From NCBI GenBank assembly GCA_003646995.1, contig QMLZ01000219.1, positions 1-5,371 of the forward strand: 5,371 nucleotides of DNA, in the 5' to 3' direction. Under the pieces are notes generated by a model that had not been told where the DNA came from, made no database searches, and saw only the letters and a program-made list of their open reading frames with translations. The stretch's first letter is position 1, and each line of letters starts with the position of its first letter. The translations under genes and the position numbers were made by a program. This document shows, in pieces, positions 1 through 4,889 of the stretch. The stretch is from Deltaproteobacteria bacterium (lineage in GTDB: Bacteria > Desulfobacterota > DSM-4660 > Desulfatiglandales > Desulfatiglandaceae).

Positions 1-191
1 AGGCGTAGTCGCTGAGGGGCCCCTAACGGGGTAGCAGAGCGCCCACGACGCAACAACCGGCGGGGCAGCGCCAGGTACGACCGCAGTTGGAGGAGGTCCA
101 CGAGTTGCCCGAAGCCATGGCGCCCCATGACTTCCACGATCTCGCGGTACCGCCGGAGATGACGGACGCTACGGGCGGGCGAGCGGGCCAT
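1..191 (-). CDS. UbiB/AarF (ABC1) family protein kinase-like, N-terminal fragment
   Basis: The frame starting with ATG at 191 stays open to the window edge, giving 63 residues; the rest of the gene lies outside. The visible part has the arginine-rich N-terminus of the ABC1/UbiB/AarF family: RHLRRYREIVEVMGRHGFGQ at residues 10-29, an LVDLLQL stretch after it, then a basic PRRLLRRG patch (43-50) and PLGAPQRLR (55-63). In the family this precedes the 'LGPTFVKLGQ' helix and the atypical kinase core, which are not visible here. These proteins bind ATP and support ubiquinone or other isoprenoid-lipid metabolism at the membrane. The ATG at 191 is chosen because GAGG lies 9 bases upstream and the homology-like region starts just after it. 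The patatin gene ends 92 bases upstream, so it is probably the next gene of the same operon. Family assignment is by recognition of the N-terminal pattern only. Confidence 0.8.
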   Translation of the reverse strand, partial: MARSPARSVRHLRRYREIVEVMGRHGFGQLVDLLQLRSYLALPRRLLRRGRSATPLGAPQRLR

Positions 192-291
192 TGTCCGACA
201 CCTCGCTGCAGCCACCCACGGCACACCGGGCCAGGGGAAGGGCATCACGGTTGGTGAGGTGGGAAACGAAGTGGGCTACGCGCTCAGCCAT
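169..291 (-). CDS. possible 40-residue translationally coupled ORF
   Basis: A frame starting with ATG at 291 overlaps the patatin stop as ATGGCTGA, the same geometry that joins UppS and patatin. A strong AGGAGGAGGGGG Shine-Dalgarno stretch lies directly upstream, inside the last patatin codons. The product starts MAERVAHFVSHLTNRDALP, contains two cysteines (C23 and C29) and ends at TAG 169-171, overlapping the UbiB-family start by 23 bases. By my count 31 of 40 third codon positions are G or C, in keeping with real genes here. I do not recognise the protein and see no domain or membrane segment. It may be a small coupling peptide that carries ribosomes to the UbiB start, or a chance frame following a purine-rich gene end. 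Confidence 0.3.
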   Translation of the reverse strand: MAERVAHFVSHLTNRDALPLARCAVGGCSEVSDNGPLARP

Positions 292-1153
292 CCCCCTCCT
301 CCTGCAGCAGTGCCCGAACGCGCGGCAGTGCTTCCCGTGCCGCCTGCTCTCCGACGGCAACGATCTCCGCAGCATGGGAGAAGCCGGTCAGCGCCGTCAC
401 GCCGGGCGGGATGGGAGGGCAGATGACGACATCGGGGGGGGCCTGGGCGAGCCGGTGGCGCTGGATCTCTTCCATCATCACGACCAGCGTGCGGTACAGC
501 ACCTCGAGGGTCCCCACCAGCCCGTTGGGGATGTAGCGACTGCGGCGCAATGCCTCGACCACAAAGGAGGTTGTGCCGCCGTCCGACGTGACGTCCACGG
601 CGACGACCAGGTCGGCCCCCATCCGCCGCACCACATCGGCGGGGAGGTTGTTCAACACGCCACCGTCCACCAGCGTCCGCCCCTCCCACTCCACCGGGGC
701 CAGGATGCCGGGCAATGCAATGGTGGCCCGCACGGCATCCACCACCCGGCCCTCGCGCAGGACCACCTCCTGGCCGCCGTCCAGGTCCACGGCGACCAGT
801 GCCAGCGGCATGCGCAGGTCGTCGAAAGTGCGCTCGCCCAGGTGCCCCCTCAGGTATTCGCTCACCTTCTGGCCTTCGAAGAGTCCGCGACGAGGTAGCG
901 GAGGCTCGGCCAGGGTCAGGAGCTGGCGCACGCTGCCCATATGCACGGCCTCCTGTTCCAGGAAGTCGGGTCTCAGCCCGGCGGCGTACGCCGCAGCGAT
1001 GAGACCGCCCATACTGGTGCCGGCCAGGCAGTCGATCGGTATACCCTCCTGTTCCAGGACCTTCAGCACGCCGATGTGGGCCAAGCCACGGGCGCCGCCG
1101 CCGCTGAGGGCCAGCCCGACCCTGCGGCTCGATGTTCTCTTTACTTCACCCAT
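284..1153 (-). CDS. patatin-like phospholipase, RssA type
   Basis: This 289-residue protein is a serine acyl hydrolase of the bacterial patatin family (RssA/YlbK-like), expected to cleave acyl esters of phospholipids or lysophospholipids. The N-terminal oxyanion-hole loop LSGGGARG is at residues 16-23, the nucleophile elbow GTSMG at 45-49 has Ser47 as catalytic serine, and DGG at 163-165 supplies Asp163 of the Ser-Asp dyad. Length is usual for the stand-alone family. No signal peptide or membrane helix is seen, so it is probably cytosolic or loosely membrane-bound. I chose ATG 1153 rather than the upstream ATG at 1171: it follows GGAGGGAGAGG and overlaps the UppS stop as ATGGGTGA, a typical coupled start, while the extra six residues (MFRRER) would lie inside uppS. 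The neighbours suggest a role in envelope lipid turnover, but the substrate cannot be told from sequence. Confidence 0.93.
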   Translation of the reverse strand: MGEVKRTSSRRVGLALSGGGARGLAHIGVLKVLEQEGIPIDCLAGTSMGGLIAAAYAAGLRPDFLEQEAVHMGSVRQLLTLAEPPLPRRGLFEGQKVSEYLRGHLGERTFDDLRMPLALVAVDLDGGQEVVLREGRVVDAVRATIALPGILAPVEWEGRTLVDGGVLNNLPADVVRRMGADLVVAVDVTSDGGTTSFVVEALRRSRYIPNGLVGTLEVLYRTLVVMMEEIQRHRLAQAPPDVVICPPIPPGVTALTGFSHAAEIVAVGEQAAREALPRVRALLQEEGDG

Positions 1154-1892
1154 CCTCTCCCTCCGGAACACTTTCGTCGCCCGCAGCCATCACGCGCTTC
1201 CTGCCCGCACGCCAGGCCCGGACGGCTTTCAGAAGATCATCCTCCTTGAAGTCGGGCCAGTAGACAGGCGTGCTCCAGAAAAAGGCATCTACCGCCTGCC
1301 AGAGCAGGAAGTTGCTCATCCGCTGCTCGCCGCCGGTGCGAATTACCAGGTCGGGGTCCGGCATTCCCGCAGTGTACAGGAAACGCTCGAAAACTGCTTC
1401 GTCTATCTCGCCTGGGTTCACCTTCCCGCGTTGCACGGCGCCGATCAGAGTCCGAGCAGCATCCGTGATCTCTGTCCGTCCCCCGTAGTTGATCGCCAGG
1501 TTGAGGAGGAGACGATCCCCCTGCCGTGTCTCGCGCATCGCCTGCTCCAGCGCGTCCCACACTCCAGCAGGTAAGCCCTCGCGCCGGCCGATGACGTTCA
1601 ACCGCACGCCGTTTCGGCGCAACTCGGGCACCTCCCGCTCGGCATACTCGTGGCAGAGCCGCATCAGGAAGTCCACCTCGTTGCGCGGGCGGTTCCAGTT
1701 CTCGGTGGAGAAGGTATACAGGGTGAGCACGCGAACACCCAGTTGACCGCACTCTTCGACTATGTGGCGCACGGTCTGTATGCCGGCCCGGTGGCCGACG
1801 GTGCGGGGCAGCCCCCGTGCCTGTGCCCAACGCCCGTTACCGTCCATGATGATGGCCACGTGATAGGGAACATCGAAATCACTTTCAGTCAT
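1146..1892 (-). CDS. uppS: undecaprenyl-diphosphate synthase (cis-isoprenyl transferase)
   Basis: The 248-residue protein belongs to the cis-prenyltransferase family, which condenses isopentenyl diphosphate onto farnesyl diphosphate to make the C55 lipid carrier for peptidoglycan and other polymers. Visible motifs are IIMDGNGRWA at 14-23 with catalytic Asp17 and Arg21, GHRAG at 33-37, FSTENWNRP at 61-69, INYGGRTE at 134-141, and DPDLVIRTGGEQRMSNFLLW at 179-198 with Arg185, Arg191 and Ser193. Length is normal. One oddity: the segment after LLW reads QAVDAFFWSTPVYWPDF, where the family has a conserved Glu (E. coli Glu213, a Mg ligand in YAELYFT); here that position is Phe204, with Asp202 two residues before. 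The start at 1892 has AGAAAGG six bases upstream. It lies 14 bases after the three-helix protein and overlaps patatin by 8 bases. A dehydrodolichyl or shorter-chain synthase cannot be excluded. Confidence 0.95.
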   Translation of the reverse strand: MTESDFDVPYHVAIIMDGNGRWAQARGLPRTVGHRAGIQTVRHIVEECGQLGVRVLTLYTFSTENWNRPRNEVDFLMRLCHEYAEREVPELRRNGVRLNVIGRREGLPAGVWDALEQAMRETRQGDRLLLNLAINYGGRTEITDAARTLIGAVQRGKVNPGEIDEAVFERFLYTAGMPDPDLVIRTGGEQRMSNFLLWQAVDAFFWSTPVYWPDFKEDDLLKAVRAWRAGRKRVMAAGDESVPEGEDG

Positions 1893-1906
1893 AGTGTACC
1901 TTTCTC

Positions 1907-2188
1907 TTACCCTCTAGGTAGATGGTATACCACCACCAACACGATGGCCCCCAGCATCCATCCTGTGGCGATAGAGCCGAGTGCGACATCCCGAGCCACG
2001 ACCAGCAGGACAATGCCCCGCAGGATCAGCAACGCCGCCGCGGCCAGGAGCAGCCAGAGACCCCCTCTGGCCTTTTCTGGCAACGTCTCGACCGCATTCC
2101 GCAGCCAGGCCCAATTCGTCTCATTTGCCAGCCAGGCCAGAAGGCCCACGACCAGAGCCGCAATGCCCCACAACAGTGGTGAATCCAT
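1907..2188 (-). CDS. small membrane protein with three predicted helices
   Basis: A 93-residue protein that I cannot place in a named family. Hydrophobic segments lie at about residues 5-21, 43-65 and 71-89, with a short polar, tryptophan-containing loop (NETNWAWLRNAVETLPEKAR) between the first two. It is an integral inner-membrane protein with almost no soluble part. ATG 2188 is preferred over an upstream TTG at 2212, because AAGGGG lies six bases before it and the extra residues MIRRQGEQ are hydrophilic and unconvincing. It is followed after 14 bases by uppS, so both are probably on one transcript. It is also the first gene after the repeat-bearing gap, so a promoter for the uppS cluster should lie just upstream. 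Its role near uppS, for example in lipid-carrier handling, is only a guess from position. Confidence 0.75.
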   Translation of the reverse strand: MDSPLLWGIAALVVGLLAWLANETNWAWLRNAVETLPEKARGGLWLLLAAAALLILRGIVLLVVARDVALGSIATGWMLGAIVLVVVYHLPRG

Positions 2189-2244
2189 CTGTTCCCCTTG
2201 CCTTCTTATCAAACGAACATCGGCTCCCGGAACGTCGCCCGTCC

Positions 2245-2251
2245 ATTATTA
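2245..2251 (-). promoter_or_regulatory. possible -10 element upstream of the uppS cluster
   Basis: On the minus strand TAATAAT stands about 57 bases before the start of the three-helix protein, in the first gene-free stretch upstream of the cluster. No convincing -35 hexamer lies 16-18 bases further upstream; the best spacing reaches GTCCCA. The call rests on one A/T-rich heptamer in otherwise GC-rich DNA and on position, so it is weak. Confidence 0.15.
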
Positions 2252-2271
2252 CCCGACACGCTTTTTCTGGG

Positions 2272-2379
2272 ACGCAGATTAACGCAGAAAAACACGGGTT
2301 TTCTTGGGTTTTCGGCGCGAAGCGACACGAATCCGGTCAAATCAGCGTCAATCTGCGGTGAATCCGCGTCATCTGCGTT
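2272..2379. repeat. intergenic repeat element made of phased ~10-bp units
   Basis: Most of the gene-free stretch 2189-2501 is this element. On the minus strand five adjoining units occupy 2379-2328: AACGCAGATG, ACGCGGATTC, ACCGCAGATTG, ACGCTGATTTG and ACCGGATTCG, lengths 10, 10, 11, 11 and 10. On the plus strand two units, ACGCAGATTA and ACGCAGAAAA, fill 2272-2291, so the ends face each other. The 36-base middle contains GGGTTTTC twice (2296-2303 and 2306-2313). Ends can pair, for example CGCAGATT 2273-2280 with AATCTGCG 2350-2357, or AACGCAGA 2281-2288 with TCTGCGTT 2372-2379, as alternatives. From general familiarity, very similar 'CGCAGATT..CGCGGATT' sequence recurs between genes in several environmental phyla; I could not verify copies here. 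The minus reading gives a spurious protein-like frame that I do not call a gene. Confidence 0.7.
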
Positions 2380-2498
2380 CAGATGTCGGGTGGTGAATCG
2401 GCACAACACCCACGGCGGGAGGCCGCCTCCGGCAGCGACAGCGCGTCTGCGCCTCCCAGCCCGTCGCGGAAAGAGTCGGTCGTGATGGCAACGCGCAT
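2379..2498 (-). pseudogene. truncated glycosyltransferase-like N-terminus (39 codons)
   Basis: Three bases after the stop of the 104-residue gene an ATG opens a frame reading MRVAITTDSFRDGLGGADAL, then SLPEAASRRG and a tail ending at TGA 2381-2379. The beginning matches the N-terminal pattern of GT4-type glycosyltransferases: a first beta strand (MRVAI-TDSF), a glycine-rich loop (GLGG) and a helix ending in RRG, where intact enzymes usually continue with a histidine and a second strand. By my count 24 of the first 28 third positions are G or C, as in coding DNA here; the quality falls off toward the stop. The stop lies inside the first unit of the repeat at 2272-2379, and no continuation is seen beyond the repeat. 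This suggests a gene remnant cut off at the repeat boundary. It could also be a real 39-residue peptide or a chance frame. Confidence 0.35.
2417..2457. repeat. GC-rich inverted repeats with alternative pairings
   Basis: GGGAGGC at 2417-2423 is the exact reverse complement of GCCTCCC at 2451-2457. A shorter hairpin GGAGG-CCG-CCTCC sits at 2418-2430, and GCGC-GTCT-GCGC at 2441-2452 could form inside the larger loop. No T-run follows on either strand, so it is not a standard terminator. It lies within the truncated ORF and may merely reflect GC-rich coding sequence, or it may weaken transcription between the 104-residue gene and the uppS cluster. Confidence 0.3.
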
Positions 2499-2501
2499 CG
2501 G

Positions 2502-2816
2502 CTACAACCCATCCCAGTCCGGTGTCTGCGGGGGCTCAAAGTCGGCGAAGGCCCCCAGGATGTCCACCTCATCCAGCGGGAAGTGACGGGCGATCACGGG
2601 CAGCATCCCGTTCATCAGTGCGGCCCGCTCCTCCCGGCCCAGCCCCTGCAGGGCTGCACCCAAATTCTCCTCCAGCAGCCGGCTCAGGAAGGCTGCCCGC
2701 TCCTCCACCGGCATCCGGGCCATCCATTCCCGCACCGCCTCCCCGGCCAGGTCGAGAATGTCCTGGGGGCTTAAGCGGCGGATGAACTGCCGCACCAGGT
2801 TGGTCTTCAGGCTCAT
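2502..2816 (-). CDS. uncharacterised helical protein with internal EERAA repeat
   Basis: The 104-residue product is not one I can name. It reads as almost all alpha-helix, without membrane segment or cysteine, with an acidic, proline-containing tail (FEPPQTPDWDGL). Two similar segments lie 24 residues apart: MPVEERAAFLSRLL at 35-48 and LGREERAALMNGML at 59-72, both sharing EERAA followed by a hydrophobic helix, which suggests an internal duplication or paired helices packing together. ATG 2816 is chosen with GAGGAG about 12 bases upstream and GGAG very close; it lies 16 bases after the stop of the preceding gene, so the two are probably co-transcribed. Third codon positions are strongly G/C, supporting a real gene. 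It may work with the phasin-like protein two genes upstream, but only gene order suggests this. Confidence 0.7.
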   Translation of the reverse strand: MSLKTNLVRQFIRRLSPQDILDLAGEAVREWMARMPVEERAAFLSRLLEENLGAALQGLGREERAALMNGMLPVIARHFPLDEVDILGAFADFEPPQTPDWDGL

Positions 2817-2832
2817 CTCTCCATCGTCTCCT

Positions 2833-3069
2833 CTACTCCCTGTGGTCGCCGATGCCGGGGACTCTCACCCCCAGATAGCGCAGGGCCATCAGGGCCAGGT
2901 ACGCGGCTGCTCCTTCATCCAGGTTCCCGATGCCAGGCACGTTATCCAGGAACAATTCCGCCACTCCACCGGTGGGATTACCGATGTAGACGAGGCTCAA
3001 GACGAGGACGAGGCCGGCCAGGACGCGGGCCCACAGGGGATGCTGTGCGGTTTGATTCCGTTCAGTCAT
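2833..3069 (-). CDS. small membrane protein resembling YkvA/DUF1232
   Basis: A 78-residue protein with one clear hydrophobic segment at about 13-29 (WARVLAGLVLVLSLVYIG), followed by NPTGGVAELFLDNVPGIGNL and DEGAAAYLALMALRYLG. The pattern of a helix, then '[DN]-x-[IV]-P-x-[IL]-G-x-[IL]-D-[DE]', then a second alanine/leucine-rich helix is what I know from the DUF1232/YkvA family, whose function is unknown. Here the loop is LDNVPGIGNLDE (41-52). This is a pattern match from memory, not a search result. The start at 3069 is preferred to upstream GTG or ATG choices because TAGGAGAG lies about six bases before it. The phasin-like gene is 111 bases upstream and the helical protein 16 bases downstream. 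It is probably an inner-membrane protein with the second helix pair re-entrant or membrane-spanning. Confidence 0.7.
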   Translation of the reverse strand: MTERNQTAQHPLWARVLAGLVLVLSLVYIGNPTGGVAELFLDNVPGIGNLDEGAAAYLALMALRYLGVRVPGIGDHRE

Positions 3070-3131
3070 CGAATCTCTCCTAGCGGGTATGTCATTGGGG
3101 TGATATCGCAGGACCGGGGGGAGAGCGTCCA

Positions 3132-3150
3132 CCTGGTGCCCGGCACGAGG
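3132..3150. other. short hairpin in the gap after the phasin-like gene
   Basis: CCTGGTGC (3132-3139) and GCACGAGG (3143-3150) pair over eight positions with one G-G mismatch and a three-base loop. It sits 31-49 bases beyond the phasin-like stop. There is no T-run downstream on the minus strand, so it does not qualify as an intrinsic terminator; it could be an mRNA processing or stability hairpin between the two genes, or chance. I see no other feature in the 111-base gap except the Shine-Dalgarno of the next gene. Confidence 0.3.
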
Positions 3151-3180
3151 ACGCCTCCCCTCTACCCTGTGACGATGTGC

Positions 3181-3501
3181 TCACTCCGTCTGCTTCTTCG
3201 TCCCTTTCCGGCCCGCCGATTTCTCGATCCGGGCGGCCAGTTCGTCAATCTTGCGGTTCAGTTCCTCGATGTCCTGGCGGGAGACGGGGGTCACGCGGTC
3301 GAGTTCCTGGCGTACCAGTTTGCGCAGTTCCTCCCGCTCCTCCTCGCCTCGCGCCACCAGCCGGTCAATGACGCCAGGGGCCTCTTCCGGCCTGACCTCT
3401 CCTTCTTCGACCAGTTTGTCCACGAACCGGGCCACCCTGTCACGGGTCAGCGTCAACACGCCCAGACCCAGTAGCAGGCTCTTCTCAATCCATTTCGTCA
3501 T
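3181..3501 (-). CDS. phasin-like coiled-coil protein (COG3937 type)
   Basis: The 106-residue protein begins with an amphipathic or membrane-touching helix (MTKWIEKSLLLGLGVLTLTR), followed by a VARFVDKLVEEGEVRPEEAP segment (23-42), a charged helix (GEEEREELRKLVRQELDRV, 52-70) and a heptad-like coiled coil (RQDIEELNRKIDELAARIEK, 75-94), ending in a lysine-rich tail. This order matches the small proteins annotated as 'polyhydroxyalkanoate synthesis regulator phasin' (COG3937), many of which occur in organisms without known PHA genes, so granule binding here is not established. ATG 3501 is chosen because a near-perfect AGGAGGTG stands five bases upstream; the GTG two codons earlier would overlap it. 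The strong ribosome site suggests high expression. It begins 107 bases after the transporter gene and may have its own promoter, though I find only a poor match. Confidence 0.82.
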   Translation of the reverse strand: MTKWIEKSLLLGLGVLTLTRDRVARFVDKLVEEGEVRPEEAPGVIDRLVARGEEEREELRKLVRQELDRVTPVSRQDIEELNRKIDELAARIEKSAGRKGTKKQTE

Positions 3502-3578
3502 TTGCACACCTCCTCAATTCGATTTCAAGAAGCCAAACCTGACCCTTTTCAAGTATGTCTCGTGATCCGCCGCGCACC

Positions 3579-3590
3579 TCACCTCCTTCT
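3579..3590 (-). promoter_or_regulatory. strong Shine-Dalgarno sequence with no clear gene
   Basis: In the gap between the transporter stop and the phasin-like start, the minus strand carries AGAAGGAGGTGA, nearly the full complement of the 16S rRNA tail. No ATG follows at usable distance. A GTG at 3577 lies four bases downstream of GGAGG and is in frame with an ATG at 3607; this frame runs 40 residues (from 3607) to TGA at 3487-3485, overlapping the phasin-like start. By my count only 17 of its 40 third positions are G/C, unlike the neighbouring genes, so I do not call it a gene. A leader peptide or a ribosome standby site are possible readings. Confidence 0.3.
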
Positions 3591-3608
3591 ACCCATGTTT
3601 CGCACATC

Positions 3609-4889
3609 TCATCCCCATACATGTCGGGCACTCACCGCCCCGGCGCCAAGGACAATCAAGGCCAGCAAAGAAAACACCTGCCGGAAACCGAGGAGGTCCG
3701 CCAGGCCTCCCGTCAGGGGCAAGGGCAACGTGGAGGCGAGGTTGCTCAGAAACAACTGGGTAGAGAGCACCCGCCCTCGCATCCCGTCCGGCGAGCGCTC
3801 CTGCACCACCGTACGGGCCGGGACAATGACCAGTGCGAAGCCGGCCCCCACCCCGGCAGAGATCAGCAGGAACAGTGGAACGTAGAGGCCACGCAATGCG
3901 TGCAAGGCCGGTAACAGAGCCAGCCCTCCGCCGATGGCCAGGAGGCCGACGCTGATCCAGGCTTTTTCCTTCAACACATGCCCGCGCTGCCCCACCAGCC
4001 ATATACCCAGGCCGAAACCCAAGCCGCTGGGCACGGCCAGGTAGGCCACGTACTCGACCGGCACCCCCCAGGTGCGGGTTGCCAGGCCGGGTATGAGCGT
4101 AGTGAGCACGAGCGAGAGGGCGGAGACGAGCACCAGGCAGCCGATGGCTTGGCGCACAGAGGTATCACCGGCGACAAAGCGCCACCCGGCACGCAAGTCA
4201 TCCCGCAGCGAGGCCCACGTTCGGAGCGACTGTTCTCTGCCCCCCTTTTCCAACCGGGCAGGCAGCCGGGCGCACATCCACGCGGCCAGCGTGAACAAAG
4301 GCATCGCCGCTACCCCTGCTGCCGATGCGCCGCCGAGCCGGAGCAATGGCGGGGCCAGAAGCATCATCCCCGCCCCCTGTGCCCCCAGCGTCGCGACTTG
4401 AAAGATGGAATTGGCCGCCAACAACCGCTCCTGCGGCACAGTGTGGGGAATGAGAGAACCCTCGGCTGAGGTAGTGAACTGGGCAATGGCCGAAAGAAAG
4501 AAGTTACTGGCGTAGACGGCAACCAACAGCGGCAGCGGGCTGCTGAGCCAATGCGCAGCGGCTGCGAAGCCGAGAGCCACGAGCATGCGCAACAGGTTGC
4601 TGACCACCAGGACGTGCCGCCGGTCGTGCCGGTCCACCACCACCCCGGCCAGCATCCCGAACAGGAAACCCGGAAGAGTAGAACAAAAGACCATCATCCC
4701 CATCTGAGCGCTGGAGTGAGTCTCCTCCTCCACCAGCGCCATCGAGGCAAAGTAGATGGCGTAGGTCGCCGCCAGCGCCACAAACTGGGCCGCGCTGAGA
4801 CGGCGCAGCGGCTGGTTTTTAGCCAGGGAGAGAGTGTTTTCGTCAGACACGGCGGCTGGTTCAGTGCACACCCTCTGCCCTTTCACCAT
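3609..4889 (-). CDS. MFS transporter (MFS_3/EntS-like exporter group)
   Basis: The 426-residue protein has about twelve hydrophobic segments (roughly 32-53, 65-84, 92-114, 117-137, 154-176, 185-205, then six more after a central loop near 210-245). Major facilitator motif A is seen between helices 2 and 3: GMLAGVVVDRHDRRH (78-92) with Asp86, Arg87, Arg90 and Arg91. A second family mark, PARTVVQERSPDGMRGRV in the C-terminal half, is typical of MFS_3 (EntS-like and multidrug exporters), so proton-driven export of a small molecule is likely; the substrate is unknown. ATG 4889 overlaps the upstream radical SAM gene by 29 bases. Its Shine-Dalgarno is poor (GGGGG about 10 bases off), and GTG 4871 or GTG 4850 are alternatives that would shorten the soluble N-terminus without touching helix 1. 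The overlap suggests coupled expression with the radical SAM protein. Confidence 0.92.
   Translation of the reverse strand: MVKGQRVCTEPAAVSDENTLSLAKNQPLRRLSAAQFVALAATYAIYFASMALVEEETHSSAQMGMMVFCSTLPGFLFGMLAGVVVDRHDRRHVLVVSNLLRMLVALGFAAAAHWLSSPLPLLVAVYASNFFLSAIAQFTTSAEGSLIPHTVPQERLLAANSIFQVATLGAQGAGMMLLAPPLLRLGGASAAGVAAMPLFTLAAWMCARLPARLEKGGREQSLRTWASLRDDLRAGWRFVAGDTSVRQAIGCLVLVSALSLVLTTLIPGLATRTWGVPVEYVAYLAVPSGLGFGLGIWLVGQRGHVLKEKAWISVGLLAIGGGLALLPALHALRGLYVPLFLLISAGVGAGFALVIVPARTVVQERSPDGMRGRVLSTQLFLSNLASTLPLPLTGGLADLLGFRQVFSLLALIVLGAGAVSARHVWG

Noticed and set aside
191..1574. Long plus-strand frames opposite patatin and uppS (235 and 333 residues)
   Set aside because: They run antisense to well-supported genes with catalytic motifs, have arginine/proline/serine-rich composition and no recognisable domain. 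They are by-products of GC-rich third positions on the minus strand.
2272..2379. CRISPR array
   Set aside because: Units are about 10 bp, degenerate, without spacers of 30-40 bp, and in two orientations. No cas gene is in the window.
2209..2409. Minus-strand 66-residue frame across the intergenic repeat (contains LNADDADSPQIDADLTGF)
   Set aside because: The protein-like reading comes from the repeat's tandem 10-11 bp units. Such translations are common false genes. The frame begins and ends in repeat or spacer sequence and has no ribosome site.
3132..3150. Intrinsic terminator after the phasin-like gene
   Set aside because: A hairpin exists, with one mismatch, but no U-run follows on the minus strand; it is reported only as a hairpin.
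3515..3556. Promoter for the phasin-like gene: TTGAAA as -35 with TGAAAT as -10
   Set aside because: The spacer is 19 bases, the -10 matches only four of six positions, and it would put the transcription start very close to the Shine-Dalgarno. Too weak to list as a feature.
3541..3590. Resemblance of the gap to a 16S rRNA 3' end (GGCGGATCAC beside the anti-Shine-Dalgarno complement)
   Set aside because: Only about ten bases agree and the order differs from the rRNA tail. The motif is fully explained as a Shine-Dalgarno on the minus strand; no rRNA sequence surrounds it.
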